A stretch of 64,000 nt of DNA from Symsagittifera roscoffensis (lineage: Eukaryota > Xenacoelomorpha > Acoela > Convolutidae). Of the stretch, positions 40,301-49,300 are shown in pieces. The notes under the pieces were generated by a model that was given only the letters and a program-made list of their open reading frames with translations, was not told the origin of the DNA and did not search any database. Location: the NCBI RefSeq assembly GCF_963678635.1, contig NC_087062.1, positions 45,088,395 to 45,152,394 of the forward strand. Direction: 5' to 3'. How positions within the stretch are numbered: the stretch's first letter is position 1; each line of letters opens with the position of its first letter. The position numbers and the translations under genes are program-made.

Positions 40301-43300
40301 TGTCAGCAGCAAACAGTAAATACTCTCTCCGCGAAACCTCAATAGATACATCAATCACAGGATTTGGACAAATATTTCCAGGCTGTCAAATTTGTATCGA
40401 AACCCTACATTGTGGAATGCAGATAATAGGTCCACACATCAAGCTGCGATCAGACGCGGCAACTTGCAGAGACATGCCGGCTGTAAAAATCAACGTGAAA
40501 CTACCAGACCCACTCCAACACCTTATCGGAACAGTCCCAGAAATAGAAAAATTACCAGCATATATCACAAAAACGACAGCCTCAATAGCTTTATTGCGCA
40601 ACCTACGTGAAAAACTTGTACAGGGACCTGAAGTTGGAAAGATAGAATCCCTAGTGGAAATAGCTAAGCCACTACCAAAAGACATGACGCTTCTGTTTCA
40701 TCTTCAGTTTTCAGATTCGGGTAGCTCAACATAGCACTGAGGTGCATGCTCACAATGAACCTCTTGTTGTCGAATCGTTCCATTAGAGTCCTCCTTGCCA
40801 GCTCGTAATTCACATCTGTTAATGCACGTTCTTGACTAGATCGTGTGCTTCTCGAAGTGAAGAGTTGAGGTAGTTCAACTTCTAAGCATTTCGGTGGTTT
40901 GGGTTTCAATGTACTGCAGAATCGAACTGCTCGATAAAGCTCGTCCACTCCGTATACTTCCCACAGAAAAAGGTAAGATCGGTCTTAGGCAACTTGATCT
41001 GACTTGATCTTGGTGAGAACACTGTATGAAGCCCATTCGCTTCTGTCGTTCCTCTGGAAGACGCTGGCTGATGTTCCAAGAAATCATTCGTCTGCTGAAT
41101 GAATCCTCGTACCTCTGCTCGGCTTGCAGGCGTTCGTCTGGTATAGCATCCTCTAGCAATCGATGCTTTCCACTGATCGATGTGAGGGTCTCTCCTATGA
41201 CAGCAAGAAAGATTCGCAAGCCCGCAAGATCAGTCACTGGATAGGTCGATCGGACTACGTTTATCCGATCCCTATGCTTGGTAAGGCACGTCTTGTGACC
41301 ATTTCTGGTACGTGAACCAACTTCAGGTACGTTCGTCCTGACTGATCGTGTCGTCCATGTTGCACGCTCGCAACAGCTGGTTGATCGCTCTGCTCGTTCA
41401 CGTTGCTCGTTCGCAGCTGACTGTGCATCGCCTTACTTGTTCGCGAAGCTTCGTAGATCGTACTGGTCGTTGGTATTACTCATAGTTAGTGGTTCTTGGT
41501 AAGGAAATCGTGGTACGTGGTTCGTTGTGTCCGGGTTGACGCGGATCAGTGGTTTCTCGCCAAAGCTTAAAACGTTTTGAAAGCGGACCAAGTCAACTTG
41601 ACGTAGCTGAGCTTTTACTTTCACTTTGATTCAACCAATCATATGACTTAATACCAGAGGGAGGGGAACCGCTTATACCTGCTTCATTGTGTATACTAAG
41701 ATAATGAAGTTGAACAACTTTTATTTTAGAAGAAAAATCTTGCAAATGTCAATTTAACTTCAAATCTCGCAGGTTTTTTGGCTTGTGCCTGCAGCGAGTA
41801 TACAATGCTAGTATTACAATACAAGACCTCTAAAACGTTGTCTTGCAATATTCGCAATTTTTTTTACTCCTTGAGTTTGCAAAGAGTCCCGACTTGGTCT
41901 CAATCTGTCTAAACCAGAGTCACGAGACTCACACAACTGCTGCTTCTTAATGTGGATCAATTTTACACCCTTCGTTACGCCACACTCATAATGTAGGAAT
42001 GTTCTTCAAATTTTAAACTTGAATCACGATCCAGGTGCGGTCTTCCTTTTTGTTTTTCTGCCAAACAAGGGCTTCGTGGCCCTTCTGTTTTGTCCGTTTT
42101 CGCCCACCCACAGCAGAATTCATGTAGGCCTCAGCTTTGGCCTCCACAAAGTGTGTCCCCGGGATCTGCCATGACAACCTTCAGGTCCACCCAGGATCAC
42201 TCAAAACAGAATGAGCGGCACCTGAAGGCAAGTACACGACGTCACCAGGACGTTGCACGACACACTCGACACCATGTGGCAACCCTTCATCTCTCAAGCG
42301 CTGACACCACCTCTGCAACGACGGGGGGGGGGGTCGAACGGTTGCACAGGTCACGCACTAACTGGCCCTTCCAGACAATGAACGAGACTTTCGTGCCAGA
42401 ATACAGCTGGCCAAGGGTCCGAAGAGGCTGCTTGCGATCCATATGGAACGTCGTCCATGCTGGCCCATTGTTGTACAACACAACTGGGTCATGCAACAAT
42501 TCCATCGGTGCCATACCTGGACCAACCTTTTCCACGTAACCCTTGTCCAGCCAGGCATCGGGAGGCTAGATCGACTCCAGTCGAACCGTCTGAGGAAATG
42601 TTCCTTGAAGAAGACCCGACCACAGCCAAATCTCCCCTCTATCTGATTCCTCGTCTGGGAAGCCAGTGCACAAACTTCGTCCGCTGACGAGGAGAAGCGC
42701 AGCAAACTCCTCCTGGCAACAGCATGCCGCGACCAATCAGACTTCATCGAGTCAACCTCCACTTTTGGAAGAAGATCCGATGACAGCTGTGAAACAAAAA
42801 TGAAAATAAATTCAAACATTTAATCTAAAAAGAAACAAATGGTTAACAACATGCACCTGCAGAAGATGACATCATGCTAGCTGAAGGGTAAAAGACAAAA
42901 GTATAGAGCGACAAATATTCTTTAACAGAACTACTCTATCTTATGTTTTTTTCTGCTCTAAATCTACTAAGTTCTCTTATTTCACCTTCACACTCTACTT
43001 TCTACCTTGATACTACGTCTGTTTCAAGCTCTCCTAAATCTACGTGCTAAAAATTATCCAAATAATCGCTACTACTGATACTAAAATCATTTTCTTCTGC
43101 TATGTCTTCCTCTATGCTACATAAACAACTCTTCTCTGTACATGCTACAATGCTGTCTCCACTATATACACAGACCTTTCCCCTCACAACAGAGAATACG
43201 TTCGTTGAGCACAGTCTAGTTGAAACTCATCATTCCGAAAACTCTTATCTCAAATAACGTAATTTTTATATATAAAATTCGAAAACCTTGCTTGAAGAAA

Positions 43301-46300
43301 ATAGTGGATCACAAATAAACGAGCCGAAAAGCTTCCCGAAGTCGGGTAGTGTGACGGCCTATAGCCATAATTACTCATATAACCTCAAAGCTATTTGTCT
43401 CTTTTAACCTTATAAATATTTGCTGTCAATATTTTATCATAAATGTTTACGTCCTTGTCTGGTGCTTTATCTACTTTTGTTGACATATATAGTCAACAGA
43501 TAGTAATTCAATAATCAGATGAAACTCCTTTTGAGAAAATCCTGAATTACCACGATTCGAAGACAAAATCGTCTTGACCCCTGCTACTAAATACTTCTCA
43601 GTAAAAACGAGTGCGCTTTCATATAGCTGAATTATTTCAGAACACGCCACACTTGATAGAATAGACTAAACTCAGTAGTTCACAAGATGCAATCACTAAT
43701 TATTAGGCACCTTTTTTATAAGGTCCTTAAAAACTCAGCTTTCGCGACTTTTAAAGTGCATTGACCTGTTATAAGCATGCTTTTAATCGCTCATAAGCTC
43801 GCATGTTTTGCTCGAATTTAGAGACAATTTTCAAATTCTTAATTGGTTTTTGAAAACCAAATTTAAAATGTGTGCGTGAGGTTGGTGGAAATATTATTCG
43901 TGGTACTTGGTTTTGCTTTAAAAAAAGTTAAAAAAAAACCTGAAGACAAATTTCCACTCTACTTTCAATAGGCGGGACAATATTTTTATCACGCAAATAC
44001 AAGCAACACTTGCTTCAAAACGTGCTAAAAAAAACTTTTGCAGCGTAACGTTTTATCACCAGGATTGTGCATTTTACAGTAAATGTTGTAACATCGTCAA
44101 CTTGATAGAAAACAGGGTACTAGTTTATTTGTTTGTTCCCTTGACAAAACTATTTTATAAGGTTGGTTCATTTTTCAAATGTGAAAGAACGAAGTGAAGA
44201 GTCTTCAAATTTGCTTAAGCTCAAAATAGATTTTTCGCGGTTTGACTCCTGATTTTTTTAAAGTTCATTCCCTAAGTTTTAAGTTCAGTTCATTCCCTTT
44301 TGCAGTTCATTCCCATACTCCACTATCCAACAGCAAAAATGTAAAAAACGAAAAACGTGTTCTAATGCTAGTTTCCAGCGAAATAACAAAATTATCTAGT
44401 TTTATCATTATCAAGTTTTCAATGCTTATGAAATTTAAACAGCTTAAACGTGATCTCTTTTCTTTTCTTTGAAATTCGAATGGTGAAAAATGTTGAAAAG
44501 TTTTCAATCGCAAGTGTTTTTGGTTTCCTGAGTTTTCAAGCTCTCCAACCATCTGCTGGCTACATTCTACTATTTTGATCGAAAGAAGCAAAATTAATGG
44601 ATAGCTGTGATTCAATTTTGAGCCTACTTGGCGCTTACCCGACTGGCAGTCACTTGACTAGCTAGGCCGTAAGTTAGTTCGAAGACCGCATGCATTGATA
44701 GTTACACTTGCGTGCGTTACTGTATTAGTACGAACCTTCTTTTTATCTAACCTAACTCGTACATGAAAATGTTAATTAAAAGTATTGACATATATGGAAC
44801 TTTCACTGTAGCATTGGAAATTGCTTAGCACCTGTTCTCTGCTTTATTGTGGCTCGTATTTGCGATTAATTAAACATACGTGGCTGAGTGGTTAGCGTGT
44901 GAGACTCATAATCAGTAGGTTCGAATCCGAGACGCTGCCGATTCTGTTTTTATTAATCCGAGGCTTATTACTAGTTTTTATTATTGCACTTTATAGAGCT
45001 GCTTTTTGAAGCCCATAGAGCTGCTTCGCCTCTGTGTACATACATGTTTAGCGTTCATGTAGTTTTTTATTAGGGACCACACTAGAATCGACAACATCAC
45101 AATATGGAAACAATACTAATTTAGTTCTCTTTCATTCAGGAATGGTGAGTGTAGATGCTACGGATGAGAGTCGTTTGGTTCCCCTCCACAACGCTGCCTC
45201 TTTCGGGCATCTGGAAGTCGTGAAGCTCTTGCTGCAGAAAGGGGCATCTCCAAACGCCCAGGTATTTTTTATTATGGCCAAAGAATGACGTAACGACCGT
45301 TGCTGGTTGTAGCTCTATCGATATGAACTATGGAGCTGAAAGCCAATTCAGCCGTCTTTTCAGCATCTGATTGAGTTGCCAGCTTAAATGGATCATAAAA
45401 TAGACATTGTTATGGTTAAGCGTTTTACAGGACCAATGGGGTTTCACGCCTCTGCACGAGGCTGCTAGCAAGAACAAAGTGGACATCTGTATCAATCTTC
45501 TGCAAAATGGAGCAGACCCGACAATGCGAAACACAGATGGAAACACTCCCATAGACGTAGCAGTGGGCGATGCAGCATTGGTATTGTCCGGCCAATACCG
45601 TAAAGTGAGGATGTTTTATGGAAATTTCACTATTTTTTATTGTGACAAAATTTTTAATGGCTTGATTGCTAAAATGGCTTTTAGTAATTATATCTACACT
45701 GTATGACGTGGTTTGCATATCTTTCAGGCTGAACTATTGGAGGCTGCTCGAGCGGGAGATGAGCTCACCCAGCTGTCTCTTCTGACTCCTCTGAATGTGA
45801 ATGTTCACGCCTGCGATGGTCGCAAAAGCACACCTCTTCATCTAGCTGCAGGATACAATCGCATCAAGGTAATTTATTCGACTACTTCATGAAGAGGAAA
45901 AGAACTAATGTGTTTTTTTTTCTGATTTTGATCTCCGCAATGAAATTTCGTGCGGGGGCAAGTCTAGTATCATATTAAAGTCCTCCCAGCCGAGGTTCGG
46001 AGTCTTGAAATAGTTGAATGAACGATGAATGATTTTTTTAGAGTAATGAACCTTGTGAAGACTCTTAGATAGGTCTTGCTGGTCTTTTTTTGTTTTTTTT
46101 TTCAGGAAAAAGCCTTAAAATGTGCATAAAATTCTCTAATAACTACAAATGTGCATTCATACATATTGATGCATTTATGAATGCACTAAGGTATATATGC
46201 ACTTTTTGAGTTCAATTGAAATTCATCTGCTGAAAGTGACGTAAATAGCGCTCTCCAAATACGAACGTGGAAATGGCTCAAAAAACGTGAACGATGTCTA

Positions 46301-49300
46301 GTTTCGAAAGCGGAATTTAATTTTTGGATTTCTAGTGGAATAAAAACTTAACCTGTTGATTCAGTTTTCTCAAGTTGGGTTAATTTATCAAAAAAGCCCC
46401 AATCATAAATCGTTCTAGAAACTCAGAGAGCTTAAAGGGCATCTATTTTTTTCTTTGAAATTCGAAAGTTGAGTTTTTTTTCAACAAAGTCAGTTTTTTA
46501 TGTTAACTTGCGTGCATTACTCTTTTCCAATCCTCGATGTTTTTTGATGTATTATTTTTGATGCAGAACCCCTTTGTGACATCCAATTATTTAATTACAT
46601 CCAACTAAAGAATAGTATTTTATGACATCCAATTTGGCCGACCAACTTTGAAATTTTTGAACTAATTTTGAAGGGGAGTGCGCGCATAAAAACGCAACTT
46701 TTACGTCAAAATTTTACTTATTATTTTCTTATTATTTAATATAGTTTGAGTACGTTGAAAAAGATCATAATATTTGGGCCATGATATGTGACACCAAGTT
46801 GGTTTTAGGTTGTTCAACTCCTGTTGTCTAATGGAGCAAACGTGCATGCAAAGGATAGAGGTGGCCTAGTGCCTCTCCACAATGCATGTTCCTATGGCCA
46901 CCTGGAAGTCACAGAGCTGCTGCTGCAATATGGAGCCCATGTCAACGCCCCAGACCTGTGGCAATTCACGCCCCTGCACGAGGCTGCCCAGAAGGGCCGC
47001 GAGGATATTTGTGAATTGTTATTGGCTCACGGCGCAGATCCCACTTCCCAGAACTGTAACGGTCAATGTGCTGCTGATTGTGCTATTAGCGTGGATTTGG
47101 GAGATAAAATGTTAAGGAAGCATCGCGGTTATGCGTTATTAAACGCCGCTAAAAACTGTGATCTGGCCTCCTTGAAGAAACTGGTCTCATTAGACTCGGA
47201 AAATAGTACAAACCAAAGAGAACCGCTAGCTTCGTTCTCTCATTTGCTCACACTCAATACTGCCTTACACTGTGTAGCTCAGTCGAGCTGCTCGAGCAAG
47301 AAAAAACTGTCGGCAGTGACGGATTTTCTTGTAAAAAAAGGAGCGGACGTGAATGCTAAGAATAAAGACATGCTGACCGTGTTTCACATTGCGGCCGACG
47401 AGAACAATGTTGCAGTGGTTGAGAGTATAATGAAAGTGAGTGAGAAGAGCGTGCGAGTGAAGAATGCGTTGGACCAGTTCGGCCACTCAGCTTTACACAG
47501 GGCAGCGAGGTCAGGCAACCATCAGGTGTGGCGGAGTCTGTTAGCCCATGGAGCGGATCCAACCATACTGTCTCTACAGGTCAGTCTTCGCTGCAGCTTA
47601 AAAATGATAACATTTTATAGTTTTCATTTCCATTAACTGAGTTATAGTGACAATTATTCAAGATGAGATAATTTTTAGGTTTTAAGCATCCAAATTAATG
47701 AACCGATATAGGTTTCAGAATTATCCATAGAATTGACATTTTTGAGAAATGAGCTGAATTTTTAAAATATGCCAGACATTTCAACAGTTGTTGAAAGTTT
47801 TCCCACGCTGAAGGTGATCAAAGCATTACAAACATTTAGTTTTTTCAACAGGGAAAGACAAGTGTGCAGATGGTGAGAGACAAGAAGATGCAACAGTTGA
47901 TGCAAGAGGAGTCACTGACTTGTAGCAAAGAGATCAACAGGCAGCTCTTGGAGGCATCCAAAACAGGTATGCCAATTGCATAGAAAAGTTATCAGGAGTT
48001 TAGCGATAGACTTCATTAAGAAGTTTTTTACACTTGCGAGCTTGCGATCGTTAGTGTATCAGTACGAACCTTCTTTTTTTCCTAACCTAGCTAAATAAAA
48101 GTGTTCATTGTTTGGTGGCACTTCTGCTATAATCACGATCTGTGGCACTGGAAATTTCATAGAATCTGTTCTGTGCTTTATATGTGGCTAGTGTTTGCGA
48201 TTAATTAGGTGTCCGTGGCTGAGTGGTTAATATGCGAGACTCATGATCTCTAGATCGCAGATCGAATTCGTGACGTAGCCGAGTTTTTGCGATTTCAAGG
48301 TTTATTTCTACTTTTTCTTATTGCAATGTATAGAGCTGATTTTTCTCGTGTTCTCGCTAGTATTTGCGACGCCCAGCTTCGCCTCTGTGTCCATAGTTTT
48401 TTTCTAAAAAGTGGGTGTTCTACTTTGATACCACACTCAATAACTATGAGAGGTTTTTGAGCTACCTGAAATCCCGGTATAATCCCAACCTAATCCAGTT
48501 ATATAGTTCCTGCACTTCATCGAGAGGTCAGAACAATGAAATGGGTATAATGAAACTTAGCAAAAATTTGGTCCTAGGATGGGCAAACAGGCTAGGTAAC
48601 GGAATGACATATAAAAATAGATCTGTTATATCAGGCATTAAATATATATATTTTTGAAATCTTCATTAGTTTTTCTTATAATTTTAAAGGAGATGTCGAT
48701 CTACTGCGTCGCATCTGCCATCCTCGCAATAAAGACTGTCGGGACGTTGAAGGTAGACACTCCACTCCTCTGCACTTCGCCGCAGGCTACAACAGGATAG
48801 ACGCAGTCCGTTTCCTCCTCTCCTCAACAGTGGGGGCGGATGTGCACGCCAAAGACAGGGGAGGACTTGTGCCTCTGCATAACGCCTGTTCATATGGTCA
48901 CTATGAGGTGTGTGAATTGTTGCTGCAGCATGGAGCTGACCCAAATGCGTGCGATTTGTGGAAGTTCACTCCTCTGCATGAAGCTGCAGCGAAGGGTAAG
49001 AAATGTGTTTTCATTGATTACTATAAATGTATTTAATCAGCATAGATCGCAATACCAAGAAATGTTTAGTTCTGCTGATTATGGAAAATGGCTCAAAAAG
49101 TTTGATTGCATTGTTGAAAATATAGGCAAGGTTTTATATGCTTTTAAAAGAAAGACAATTCTTAAGTCCTCTTACAGGAGACTTGGTTTTTTAAGCGTTA
49201 CAAATTGTTGACGCTCAAATTTGATTTTTTGCCGTTTGCCTTTTTATTCTTTTAAATTTCAATTCAAATCAATTGCTAATAGTTAGGCATATTCAGTTCT

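Larger units (their letters stand above)
33453..43720 (+). mobile_element. Env-bearing Ty3/Gypsy-type provirus, decayed, in tankyrase intron 1
   Basis: LTRs at 33453-33905 and 43350-43720 with a 5-bp target duplication define a 10.3-kb insertion in the same orientation as tankyrase. Internal order is gag, RT, RNase H, integrase, env, which is that of errantivirus-like Gypsy elements. All coding regions carry stops and frameshifts. The last 2.6 kb before the 3' LTR hold foreign antisense sequence (BEL/Pao gag and a JmjC-type remnant). The element does not interfere with the predicted splice sites of the host gene. Confidence 0.88.

Noticed and set aside
44881..44940. Functional tRNA gene (CAT anticodon)
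   Set aside because: A and B boxes are good, but the acceptor arms do not pair and the sequence belongs to a repeated unit, so it is a SINE.
49017..49211. Small frames in the intron after tankyrase exon 7
   Set aside because: They begin inside the exon in a wrong frame or read intron repeat sequence; the splice at 48995/49720 restores the ankyrin repeat.
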